The translations under genes were made by a program, and so were the position numbers. From Haematococcus lacustris (taxonomy: Eukaryota; Chlorophyta; Chlorophyceae; Chlamydomonadales; Haematococcaceae), in assembly GCA_030144725.1 (NCBI GenBank), contig JASKMD010000003.1, positions 15,702,582-15,766,581 on the forward strand: DNA of 64,000 nt, given 5' to 3'. The number at the start of each line of letters is the position of its first letter. Position 1 is the first letter of the stretch. A model generated the notes under the pieces. The model ran no database searches. It had not been told where the DNA came from and saw nothing but the letters and a program-made list of their open reading frames with translations. Of this stretch, positions 53,201-63,830 are shown one piece after another.

Positions 53201-56200
53201 CCAATGGCCAAACTGACCACTGGGGCTGCTGGGCAGTCCACCAAGGCTTCCAGCAGCGCAGGCGATAGAGCCAGCAGGCTCTCCGAAGCTGCTTGGGCCT
53301 ACCTCAAGCCTAAGCGGGGCCAGCCACAGCCGTCCATCGCTGCCCTGGCCCAGCAGTTCAGCGTCCCCTATGCCACCCTCCACGGGGTCATCAAGAGGGG
53401 TGGGGTGGTTGCAAAACGGGGGCGGCCAACAGTTTTGTCAGCTGTAGCGGAGCAGCAGCTCAGGGACATGGTGGTGGGGGCCCAGCAGCAGGGTGTGGGG
53501 GTGACCAAGACAGCACTGCTGGCAGCCGTGAGCACGACGCAGCGGGTCACGAAGCGCAAGGGCAAAGTGAACCCCTTTAAGGGGAAGGCCCCTGGCAAGA
53601 AATGGCGCCAGGGGTTCATGCGGTAATTAGTTATAATTATTTACTTGAAGTATATAATTAAACACTGATAACAATACATGTCGGGCGGCATTTGAAAAGA
53701 GCGTGCACTCTAGAAGTGGCTTAAACCCCCCAGACAAGGATAACATGCTAGCAGCAGCAGCAGCCAGCATGGAGGGTGGCAAGCAGCAACCAGCCTTCAA
53801 ACCCTGGGTCCCCTTGACAGTCGACGCCGCAATGTTGCGTGTTGCAGCTCAGCGATCAGCCCAACCGCAGCCCAGCTTACGTTTCCCAGCAGAGGATAGG
53901 TTCTATTTCAAGCATGAGGTGGTTGCTGAGGCAGCCAAGAAGGCCGTGAAGAAGAGCAAGTGAAATTTCAAGTAGCATGCTGACATGCCCACGCACACAA
54001 CTTTGAGGGACTGCCATCAGCCTCATGCCCATGTTTTAAACGACCTGAGTGACCTAGTGGGGGCAGAGGGGTATGGTGTAGCTGCGTTGAGAGTTGCAGG
54101 TGCTTGTGTCCCCTGGATTTGTTGCAGTTGCAGCATATCAGCATTAAGACAACTTGGCTGCAAAACTGGGGTTTAAGGGGTAGCTGACTTTATATCACCA
54201 TATCTCAGCAGCCACTGAGTGAAAGAAGATGAGCAAGGGCACAGCACACAGAGGGCAACGTATGCTGCATGGCTGTGTGCTTCTTGGCGACCGGTGCACA
54301 TTCCTTGGCCAGCAGCACCGAAAATGCTATCAAATCTATCAGGTTTAGGCCAGCCTCTGTGTAGCCCCTGCCCCAGCCCCAGCCCCAGCCTCAGCCCCAG
54401 TCCCAGCCTCAGCCTCAGGTCCAGCTCCAGCCCCTGCCGCACCTCCTTCTTTTCTGTCTCAAGCAGCTGGCCCATCTGGTCCAGCTCAAAGTAGATGACG
54501 TCCCCGCCTAGCGCTATGGCCACCTGGCGTTCATTGCTGGTGGCCTTGGTGATCTGGCGCCGCCCGGGCACCTTCCATTCGTTCATGCGTCGGTCAGGAC
54601 GGATGTGGCGCAACCCACCTGGGTGAACCTGCAGCAGCAGCAGCAGCAGAGCAGCAGCAGCCGGTGGAGTGGAGAACACAATTGGATCGGAAGGGAAAGG
54701 GGCATAGCAATCAAGGATAGTGGGGGATGGAGGGGAGCAGCAGCAAGGAAAGCAACAGCAGTGGCATCCAGAAGCTAATAGCAGCAGTGGCAACGGATAG
54801 GAGTGCTCTAAGCCCTGATCCCAAGGTGGAAAGCCAGGGAGGCCTGCCAGGCAGTGCCGGATGTGGTCGTTGTGTTTACCCAGGCTCACTTGCAGCAAGG
54901 AGTTGTCGGCCAGCAGCTGGGTGTGTAAGGTGGGCACTGTGCCCAGGAAGCCGCTATCATTTGTTTCCTTCACCTCCTCACCAATAGAGAAGACCTGCAG
55001 GGGAAGGCAGCGGTGCAGGAGGGTCAGGTAGGGACAGGGTCAGGGTAGATAGGGTCAGGTGCAGGAGGGTCAGGAGGGTCAGTGGACAGGTGCCAGGCAG
55101 CCAGGATGGAGCAGAGGAGCTAGACAACTGGAGGTGTGCAGGCTGTACAAAATCCTCCCGGCTTCACTCAGGTCCCTTACAGGTTGTGTACAGGCACATG
55201 CTACACACTAACCCCAACCTCCTCCCGCATCCTCCCTGCCCTCACCACACCCTCCTCCTCCTCACCCTCCTCCTCCTCCCTTCTCCACCCTCCTCACCAG
55301 GGTGGCGTTTGTGAAGGACACCACGATGTAGGCGTCAAACTCGTCGCCCACCGCCCGCTTGACGGTGAACACGGCCGTAGGGTTGCCGGGCAGCGGGCTG
55401 ACGGCCAGCTCTGTCACCGCCAGGCCGGGGCGCAGCACTGCCAGGCTGGAGCGCGGCCCACGGCCACTGATGGCGTAGATCTGAGGGATCTCCTCATTCA
55501 GCAGGTTGGCCACCTGGCAGCAGCAGTGGCAGCACGCCCAGCTGTGCCTGGCTCAACCCTGATATACCAGCCTCACCTAGTGTCACACAACTGCAGCCTT
55601 TTCCAAGCACCAGGTCATGTAGGGGCCAGGTGACAAGGTCAACCTGAGCAGTAGTGAGGTGCAGGTGACCAGCCAGGCAACCAGGCAGCTGTCACCGTGC
55701 CAGACGAGCTGCTGACCTTCATGTCGGTGATTGGCATGAGGGAGGGCATCTCATCCACCAGCAGCAGGTTCTTCAGCGGCCGGGGGTCAAAGAACACAGG
55801 CTGGAAGCCCTCCTCTGTCTGCACCAGCTGCGCGCTGCTGCTCTCCACGTCCTCGTCATCACCAGTGCCCTGAGCACGGGGCGCAAGCATGGTGAGCCGA
55901 GGTGGGTGGGACCAGGGGCGCTCAACACAGGGACATGAGGCAGGGCCAGGGACATGAGGCAGTGGCTAGAAGGCAGGGGCTGTATTTGGTGGGCCAGGGG
56001 CAGGGCCAGGGGCAGGGGCAGGGGCAGGGACCGAGTCAGGGTCAAGAGTGTGAGATGAGAAACACGCAGGGCATGAAGCAGGGAGCAGGCACTGGGATGA
56101 TGGGCGCATGTGATGCTCCTCACATGGCTCACTACCACACCACGTCTCACCCACACCTACACCCCACCTTGCCTAACCTGAGACTAAAACTAACCTTGAA

Positions 56201-58844
56201 GCATACCAGACAGTGCTACCAAAACAGGCAACGTGCTCCATCACGCTTGGTGCTCCAGCATGTCAGGCAGCTCACAATCTGGCCTGCCACCCTGCAGCCA
56301 GGGCCCAGCTGCCCTAGCCCACAGCCCCACTCTTTCCTCACAATGAACTGGTACAGGGCATGGTTGCCGGTCTCTGAGGCTGCGAAGAGGAAGCCGGTCT
56401 TGAGCACACAGATTGAAACGCAGGGCGGCAGCGTGTCAAAGTACTTGACCTTGACCTCCCGCACTGTGTCCCCGTCTGTTGTCAGGGTGACCTTGTAGAT
56501 GTCCCCGTATTCACTCTGCCGCCAGGCACACAAGGGCAGCAGCTCATCAGGCAGCTGACCAGGTAGTCCAGGTAGTCCAGTGAATAGGCAGTCCAGAGAG
56601 GTAAGCAGGCACCCAGCCAGCATGCCAGCCATGGGTGACATCATGGTACAGCTGTCATCCTGAGCCAAGGTCAAGGTGCTCTGCTCCTCATCCTGACAGA
56701 CTTTCTAGGTAGCTACCATGAGCCACCACATGGGGCACCACATCCAGCGTGACACGCAAGGCTTGCGAGGGAGAAGAGGTGCCGGCTGTGTGAGTGGTTT
56801 GATGGCACGTCTAGGCATGCAAATATGTTGCCGGCTAGGGTGATTACTAGGCCTGTGTGACTGATGCCTGGCCTGCCGTCAATGTTGCAAACCCCCAACC
56901 CCATTCATCAGCTGCCACTGTCTGATACCAGGCAAAGTAAGGCTGTGTGGCAACCGCCCCTATAGCTGCCTCCCATGCTGAGCTGCCCAGCCCCTATCAG
57001 GCTGTGTCCGCGGCTGTTGAGCCACTCCTGCCTCCCGCCTGCTCTCAGGGACGGGTACGGACACCGTGCGCAGGATACTCTGCAGCCGGCTGACCTGGAC
57101 TAAGAAGAAGGAGTAGGCCTTCTTCTTGTGTGCCGCAAAGCTGACGATGAGCACACCCCGATCACCAGGCAGGTCATTGCGGCGAGGGATGACGGCGCGG
57201 ACCTGCAGGCAGGCAAAGCCTCGCACAGTGACATGGTGTGACATGGTGTGACCCAGCTGCACCAGAGACACTCAAAATGTGCACCAGGTGACAGTGTGGT
57301 CTGCTGGAGTCGCGCTCTCGCGTCCCTGTACCCACCTCCTCATGGTCCTGGTTCTTGTAGATGATGAAGTTCTCCGCACACACCAGCACCCCACCCGGCC
57401 CATCAGCCCCTCCGGGCACTGGCATCAGCAGGTTGGCGCCGTTGTCCACTGGGTCGCTCCACTTGCGCACCACGTGGTTCAGCCCCAGGTCCAGCTCGTA
57501 GAAGGTGAGGTGCTTCTGGGCCACAGAGGCGGCTTCGCCTGTGGGATCCTGGGCGAGCAATCAGCAGAGAGTGCGGCATCTGGGTGGACTGGGTGGGGTG
57601 GGCGGACACCCCATGGGATGGGAAGGGTGGGTGGGAAGGGTTAGGGGGCGCGTGCTGTCATACAGGCTGTCATACAGGCTGGTGACCTGCTCCACTCAAC
57701 CGAAGATGGTGCGCTGCAGCTGACCTGTATGTGTGGTCTTCACTGAGCTTCAGCATGCACCTGCTGCTGTGCCATGGAGCTGAGTGGTGGGCTAGGTCTG
57801 GCCAGGCTGTCTTGGTGTCAGGGAGTACCGCTGGCTGTGGGGCTAGCATTGTCACTGGGGTGTGGCTAGCCTGCGGCTGCGGCTGCTGCTCCTGCTGCTC
57901 TTGCTGTCGTAAGGTAGACTGATGTTGTGGCAGCACATCAGCTGCTGCTGCTGCGCCAGCAATGTAGGGGCCTTGGGTTGAGCATGCGATGCTTGCACAG
58001 TACCATGTGGACCCATGCTCTCTGCAGCACTGTCCCTGCCTGGTGCTGCACAATGTGGCTGTGGCAGGTACAGCAGGCATGAGAGGCACAGCAAGCAAGC
58101 AAGACCCAGTGGCATGTTCAGTAGCCTGCAGCCATGGCCTTATCACAATCCAGCCCCAAGCTGCGCTGTACACATGCCGTGTATGCACATGCCCACCTGG
58201 TCAGCATCTGCATAGTCCAGCTCGATTGTGGCAAAAATGGGATTGTCAAAGCCACAGTCCATGCCCACGATGCTGAACACGATGTTGTGTGACTTGTGAG
58301 CTTCCAAGGGTGACGAGATGGTGAGGTTTGCTGCACTGTCACGGTTCAACACGTACACGAACTTCTGCTTCTCAATGGCAGCAATCATACATGCCCTCCC
58401 CTTGGGGTCGCATGTCAGGTACTGGCCTGGCACCAGCCGGCGGCAGCCACTCTTGCCATAGGTCTCCTGATGCACCTTCTTCCACGCATTCCTGTCCTTG
58501 TCGTATTGCAACACCACGATGCGCCCAGAGTCGGAACCCACTATCAGGTAATCCGTCTGGGCACCAGTGATGCGGAAGGGTGCGATGGCGCGGATGCAAC
58601 CAAATACGTCCGTCGACAACACGGTGACCATTTTGCCCAGCTCGTTGGGTCGTAGTAGCTCGAGCATCTTGCCGCGCGACACAGCGATCTCCTGGGCTTT
58701 CGGCCCAGAGAAGTTGCCATAGGCTGCAGACTGCAAGCACAAATGGTGCACACCGTAAAGCGCCGAGGACCACTACAGCGTGCCATGATCAATCCTAACC
58801 TGGACGCCAGACGCTCTGCTGAGCGTCAGGTGGTACAAATGCAT
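47213..58844 (-). CDS. SF3B3: Splicing factor 3B subunit 3 (SF3b130/SAP130)
   Basis: 21 exons, all in phase, encode 1,201 residues against 1,217 in human. Exons: 58844-58800, 58730-58197, 57548-57336, 57202-57095, 56515-56342, 55869-55717, 55513-55298, 54994-54890, 54628-54443, 52540-52394, 52214-52086, 51889-51694, 51251-51151, 50773-50621, 50092-49837, 49618-49426, 49235-49151, 48987-48832, 48384-48235, 47781-47575, 47311-47213. Signature stretches: [127 protein letters not shown], and [12 protein letters not shown] at the end. SF3B3 is the three-beta-propeller scaffold of the U2 snRNP SF3b complex, which recognises the intron branch point, in the nucleus. Intron 10 is GC-AG (CAG|GCAAGC). 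Intron 9 carries a pogo-like element (52798-54361). Introns 7, 14 and 18 hold CTGAC clusters or microsatellites. Confidence 0.96.
48499..48635. repeat. (GGTGT)n pentamer array
   Basis: About 27 GTGTG units in SF3B3 intron 18. Apparent Val-Trp-Cys-Gly or Thr-Pro-His frames are artefacts. Confidence 0.92.
50166..50280. repeat. (GGGT)n microsatellite
   Basis: GGGT/GGTG tetramer tract in SF3B3 intron 14, C-rich on the transcribed gene's strand. Confidence 0.88.
53204..53626 (+). CDS. Transposase N-terminal DNA-binding fragment (HTH psq/CENP-B type)
   Basis: 140 residues from ATG 53204: [40 protein letters not shown] (a helix-turn-helix of the Pipsqueak/pogo type), [19 protein letters not shown], then [18 protein letters not shown] and RQGFMR, where the CENP-B-type second HTH would continue into the catalytic core. 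The stop falls there, so the protein would bind DNA but not transpose. It might bind its own termini and repress or recruit related elements. It is part of a transposon, not a host regulator. Confidence 0.7.
   Translation: MAKLTTGAAGQSTKASSSAGDRASRLSEAAWAYLKPKRGQPQPSIAALAQQFSVPYATLHGVIKRGGVVAKRGRPTVLSAVAEQQLRDMVVGAQQQGVGVTKTALLAAVSTTQRVTKRKGKVNPFKGKAPGKKWRQGFMR
53703..53963 (+). pseudogene. Transposase C-terminal tail remnant
   Basis: The frame [20 protein letters not shown] to [11 protein letters not shown] ends at a stop followed by noncoding sequence to the right terminus. Its place after the truncated N-terminal gene suggests it is the C-terminus left by an internal deletion; an AT-rich 53627-53660 marks the junction. 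Confidence 0.5.
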
Positions 58845-59559
58845 CCTATCTCCCCTCTATGTTCCTCCGCTACACGCCTGGTGGCGCATCGCAGGCAACA
58901 AGGCGTCACTGTGCAACAGGCTCGCTTCCATGTTCGCCATGAGTGAACCTATGGCTCAGGCGTTCCCAACATGGGGTTGGTAATCTTCATGCAACTGCAG
59001 CCCACCTACTCAATCTTTTGATGTAACGTTTGTTGCGTCTGCTGCGATGTGATATTGCGCGTTTAATGTAAGACTGGAATTGCCATCGGAGTCTTTCGAT
59101 GCGGGCAGCCACATGTGACCCCGAATGTGTCCCAATCGCAGACCGTGATTAGCTACACCGGTAAGCTACGTCCTTGGCTATCCGTTAGCGATGCACGACA
59201 TGTATGGCGCCTTGTGCATTGTGCACAATGAAATGCGCACAGCAGTCTGTGAGGCGTGTGTGGGGCCTGGCTGTTACTCTTGTAGTATCCAGCATATGCT
59301 TCTTATGTTTGCTAATGCCAGATGACCAGAATAGCCCGGTGCTAAGCCAGGTGTAACTGAGCTTTCCCAGGGATGTATGTAGGGCAAGAGCCTAGAAGAG
59401 GGCTTAAACTAATAGTGGAAAGGTATGTACACGCATCATATGGCAAAGCCGGAACATAGCAGTAGTGTTAGCTGGCAGCTTAGACCTCGCACCCTGTGTC
59501 GTCTGGCAGCTTGGGTGTCAGGAACATAGTTTGGCAATACCAACATGGCATACATGGAT
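58845..59559. other. SF3B3 upstream region
   Basis: Probable promoter and 5' UTR of SF3B3 (minus strand). No gene or tRNA is seen before the Harbinger element. Confidence 0.5.
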
Positions 59560-59882
59560 ATAGGGCGCGTTTCCAATGCACGGAGAGAAAGAGAAAAGAG
59601 ATCGGAGAGAGAAAGAGAAAAAGAGAGAAAGAGAAAGAGAAAAAGAGATCGCCGCCGGCCCATGTCCCTCTAACTGCCGCCAACGGTCCGGATCTCTTTT
59701 CTCCCGTTTCCAATGCGCGGAGATAGAGACGAATAACTCTCCTAGAGTGAGCTCCATTTCATCTCTTTTTCTCCGCTAGGGTCCTCCAGGCCGACCCCCC
59801 CAGGAGAAAAAGAGATGTGACCGAGAGATGTGACCTTTTGCACCGGAGCCGCCGTGAGAGCTGGGTTAGGCTGAGCGACAGC

Positions 59883-61790
59883 ATGTTTCTCCAGGGCATC
59901 GCTGTGACGCCCCAACGTCCCGTTGCCGCACCTGCGCCACCAAAGCCGCAAGAGCAGCTGACGAGGAAGGATTCCCAGGAGCTGGTGCTTGTCCGTGTAG
60001 TTATGGCAATAGGGAAAAATACAAACAAAAACTTCGGTAGCAACTGGGACAGCATTAGCACCAGCGTTGTTGCTGAGTTGCAGTGCAGGACGCTCTACAA
60101 GAAACTCCAGGACAGTTGGAAGCTGTTCAACAACGCTATGGGGCCCAGTCGCACAGGTTTTAACAGCGCTGCTCGCTTGCTCGCTTCCACCTCTGTCTCA
60201 GCTTTGACTCTGGCGCTGGTTGCTGCTCAGGTGGAGGGCCCCATCTGTGGCAGATGACGTCCAAGCAACGCCGTGCATTTATCCCTGTTCCAGGGAACAT
60301 GAAGAACATGTCCCAGGAGGTGAATGGGCAATGTATGCTACCATTGCAATACATATCATGTGTAAGCTGCTCTTGCTGACTAGCATTTCTGTGCTATCTT
60401 GCAACCTTTTGATCTGATGGCCCCTGTAATGAGGGAGAACCCAACAGCATTTCCCAAGACTACTGTATCCGGTGGAGTCAACACGGTGAATGACAACACA
60501 ATGCCTCATGCCTTGCCTAATGCCTTGCCTTGCCTCATTTTGTGCCCACCCATGATTGCCTCATTCTGTGCCACGCAGGCTGTGACCAAGCGTCACGTGG
60601 TGAGCGAGAGCAGCAGTGAGGACGAAGCAATGGCAGATGCTCGTGAGGTTTCCCACGCACGCATGGTGAGTACCACATGGCTATGGTTTTATTGCAACTA
60701 AATTGTAAGCCACCCAGTGCCTTGTGGCCACCCAACGATTGATTGCTGGCTGCAGTTGGGCCGTGAACCTGCCCTGGGTGAGCGTGTGCTGAAGAACAGC
60801 CGCAAGAAGGCCCGGGCTAGCATGGACAAAAAGGACGGCCTTGAAGAGGCCTTGGGCATGAGTGTGGCGGCATTGAAGACAGCTGGGCGCCTGAGCAGTG
60901 CCACCAGGCGCTTGACTTCAGTCCGCCAGTCCATCTTGAAGTACAAGGGCTGGCTCATGCAAGGTGTGTCATGTCATGTGCCTCTTCCTCCTCACTCCTC
61001 ACTTGCTCCTCACTCCCACACTCCCCACCACCTCCCAGTCTAAAGTACAGGGGCTGGCTCATGCAAGGTGTGTCATGCAAGGTGTGTCATGTGGCTCTTC
61101 CTCCTCACTCCCACACTCCCCACCACCTCCCAATCTATGCCATTGTTGCAGTTGTTGCAGTTGAAGTCCACCATGGTTTGTGCCAATGGTTCTCTGGCTG
61201 TGTGTTGTTGTGCAGCCAGTGGTAAAGACAAGGTAGAGTTGCAAGCAGACTTCACCAAGCTACGTGAGGAAGAGAAAGAACTGCAAGCCATGATCAGAGA
61301 GCTGGAGAATCCAGAGGAAGCACGTGTGCTGCCTTCAGCCCCCGCCAGGTTGTCAGCTACCAAGACACACCCCAAGCCAGCAAGTGGTGCAGCTCCAGCA
61401 GCCAATGGTGCAGCAGCAGCAGCCAGTGGTGCAGCAGCAGCAGCCAGTGGTGCAGCAGCAGCAGCAGCAGTATGGAGTGGAGCACCAGCAGCCTGGGGTG
61501 GAGCACCAACAGCCATGGGTGCAGCACCAGCAGCTTGGGGTGCAGCAGCAGCATCAAGTGGTGCAGCACCAGCATCAAGTGGTGCAGCACCAGCAGCCCA
61601 AGGACTGCATCAGATGTATCTGCAGCAGCTCGCCATTTTGTACCAGGCGGTCCAAAGGCAACAGAAACAGCAGGAGCAGGTGGCAGCTGTGGAAGGAGAA
61701 GCCTTGCAGTCTCAGGCGTTTGGCCCTGATACGCCCAAGGAGGCTAAACAGAGGGACGCGTTCTTTGTGCCTGGTACACAGTACCCTTAG
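59883..61790 (+). CDS. Harbinger Myb/SANT-like DNA-binding protein
   Basis: Four exons fit in phase: 59883-60230, 60579-60665, 60756-60963 and 61216-61790, about 405 residues. The Myb/SANT-like part is in exon 1 (NKNFGSNWDSISTSV, CRTLYKKLQDSWKLFNNAM). Then come an acidic Ser patch (VVSESSSEDEAMADA), a basic region (LKNSRKKARASMDKK), a coiled coil (LREEEKELQAMIRELEN), an Ala/Gly repeat from a GCAGCAGC-type array and a Gln-rich helix (YLQQLAILYQAVQRQQKQQE). In Harbinger elements this partner binds the termini and helps import the transposase. The exon 1 donor (CAG|GTGGAG) and the start ATG are the least certain points. Confidence 0.7.
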
Positions 61791-61794
61791 TGTT

Positions 61795-62005
61795 ACAGTG
61801 ATAGTACCCTCAGTGTTACAGTACTTTGGTCATGTGATGGTGTTGTAAGAGATCAGGTGATAGTGTTACAGTACTTTGGTCATGTGATGGTGTTGTAAGA
61901 GATCAGGTGATGGTGTTGTAACTGATCAAGTGATGGTGTTGTAACTGATCAGGTGATGGTGTTGTAACTGATCAGGTGACGGTGCTCTAGCTGATTAGGT
62001 GATGC
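61795..62005. repeat. Minisatellite between the two Harbinger genes
   Basis: Units of GTGATGGTGTTGTAACTGAT (about 24 bp) and a ~56-bp larger duplication (61809-61918) lie between the convergent stop codons. Confidence 0.8.
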
Positions 62006-62213
62006 TTTTCTTGCACTTAAACCATGGTATGTTACATCAACCATTACAACATCCTTGACCGAGGGGTACTAGAAACTGAAGACACACCTTTGTGACCATT
62101 GTGTTACATCAACCCATAGCTGCAAACAAAACAACAGCATCACGAATGTCCCTACCCTCTTGCAGAGCTGCAGCTGGCACTTGTCCACGGTGTGCCGGAT
62201 GAGCAAACTGCCG

Positions 62214-63627
62214 TTAGGCCTCATGGAACCTACGATTGAAATCTGCCACAACTTCACCCAGGACCTCATCCCTACGCAGCAACTCATCAGGATTCATGGG
62301 CTGCACACCTCGCATGACGCAGATGTTGTGCAGCAGGAAGCACGCCATGATGACATACGGAGCAGTATCAACCTCTGTGCGCACGCCGTGATGCAAACAC
62401 TGAAACCTGGCCTTCACCTGCCCAAAGGCCCTCTCAATCACATTGCGTGTGGATGCATGCTTCCTATTGTATGTGCGTTGGCCTTGATCACGTGCCTCTG
62501 TTGTCCTGATGGCTGGCAAGATGTACCTGCGTGGGGGGTAGGCTGAATCTGCACAAATTATGTATGGCACCACCCTTCCCCCAATACGCCTTGCCCCACG
62601 CTCAAAGGCCAGTGTGACAGGGCTGGCAGGGTTCGACAAATGTTCCCACAACCCCGTGCGCTGGAGCACGTAGTAGTCATGGCACCTGCCTGGGAACCCT
62701 GCCAAGACATCACAAAACACCCCCCGGTGGTCACAAACACAATGCACGTTCATGGAGTTGAACCCCTTATAATTGTAGTAATCATGGCCAGTTCCCGGGG
62801 GCTTACGCAGTAGACGGACCTGTGTACCGTCCATGGCCAACACCACTTGTGGCATACCCACCCGCACGCCCCATCGGTACTCCACAAACCTACTAAAACC
62901 ATCAGCATACTCAGCCCACGCCTCATCAGACTGGGGCAATACCATCTTACCTGCCAGGGTAGATTGGATAACCATGGACACATTGCGGACACAGCGGCTG
63001 ACGGAGGTCTTGCTGCACCCCCATCTCCCACCAATCAGGCTGAATGTCCCTCCTTTAGCAAAGTAGCTTAGAGCGATAGCCAGCTGTTCCTCAACTGAAA
63101 GGTAGTCCCTCCTCAAGCATTGCCTTTGCAGCAAACGGTGTCCACTAATTGCCTTTAAGACCAGGTAGAACACCTCTCTGCACAACACAATGCAAGTGCA
63201 AGAATGCCATTGGTGTCAAGTACATGGCGCCACTGTTGCAATCTGCACATAGATGTTGCGAGTGCTTACGTCCTGCTAGTGCATGATGTGTAGTGCTTGC
63301 GTGTGTGTGCTGAGAAGATGCACCTTGTAACGTGGAACTCCTCAGGGTAGCGGTCGTCCAGGCAATCACGCACTGTGCGATAATATGCCTTGTAGTTGCG
63401 TGGACGCTTCCAATACACCGAGGTCCTTACGTACGGTCGTCTACAAAAAAGCCATTGACGATTGCTTATGCCGGATGGCTTGCATCGGATGCCTGCTTGC
63501 TTGCTTACCGGCGGCCAATGAGGGCAAAGGCCCGCGTGTTGGCCAGCAGGTTCTGGTAGAAGAATTCTCGAAGACGTTGGCTGTTGTCACTACTTCCGCT
63601 ATCACCGCTGCTGCTACTGCTATCCAT
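62214..63627 (-). CDS. PIF/Harbinger DDE transposase (HARBI1-like)
   Basis: Exons 63627-63509, 63425-63324 and 63177-62214 join in phase to 394 residues. The start is MDSSSSSGDSGSSDNS. An N-terminal helical region (YRTVRDCLDDRYPEEF) and a helix-turn-helix (LSYFAKGGTFSLIGGRWGCS, KTSVSRCVRNV) precede the DDE_Tnp_4 catalytic core: MDGTQ (D190), YNYKGFNSMNV, CADSAYPP (D284) and NVIERAFGQVKARF (E322). All three catalytic residues are present and no stop or frameshift was found, so it may be active. It excises and inserts the element by cut and paste, working with the Myb-like protein encoded convergently. Confidence 0.92.
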
Positions 63628-63830
63628 GTTGCTGGGCAGCTCGTGTGTAGGTCAATGAAGGCGTTGGCGGCGGACTTCCATGCATCTCTTTTCTCTTTTC
63701 TCCGTCCATTGGAAACGCGTTTGAATTCATGCACATGGGCGATCTCTTTTCTCTTTTCTCCGTCCATTGGAAACGCGCCGATAGGTTGGCATTGTGAATC
63801 ATGAATTATGAATTATGGTTGACGTCATGC

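Larger units (their letters stand above)
52798..54361 (+). mobile_element. Pogo/Tc1-mariner-like element, internally deleted
   Basis: Imperfect inverted termini: CACAGAGGGTGGCCAAAATC at the left and its counterpart CACAGAGGCTGGCCTAAACC (reverse complement of the right end). TA flanks both sides (52796-52797 and 54362-54363), the Tc1/mariner target. It encodes only the DNA-binding N-terminus and a C-terminal tail; the DDE catalytic domain is missing. It sits wholly inside SF3B3 intron 9. Confidence 0.82.
59563..63780. mobile_element. PIF/Harbinger DNA transposon, apparently complete, 4.2 kb
   Basis: Inverted termini share GGCGCGTTTCCAATGNACGG and continue A/G-rich for ~38 bp. ATA flanks both sides (59560-59562, 63781-63783), matching the 3-bp duplication of the superfamily. 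A second terminus-like copy lies inside each end (59704-59722 and 63685-63719). Two convergent genes, a Myb-like gene (plus) and a DDE transposase (minus), are the two expected Harbinger proteins, and both reconstruct without frameshifts. Confidence 0.88.

Noticed and set aside
53204..53626. HTH protein as a host transcription factor inside SF3B3
   Set aside because: It lies between TA-flanked inverted termini and matches the N-terminus of pogo-like transposases.
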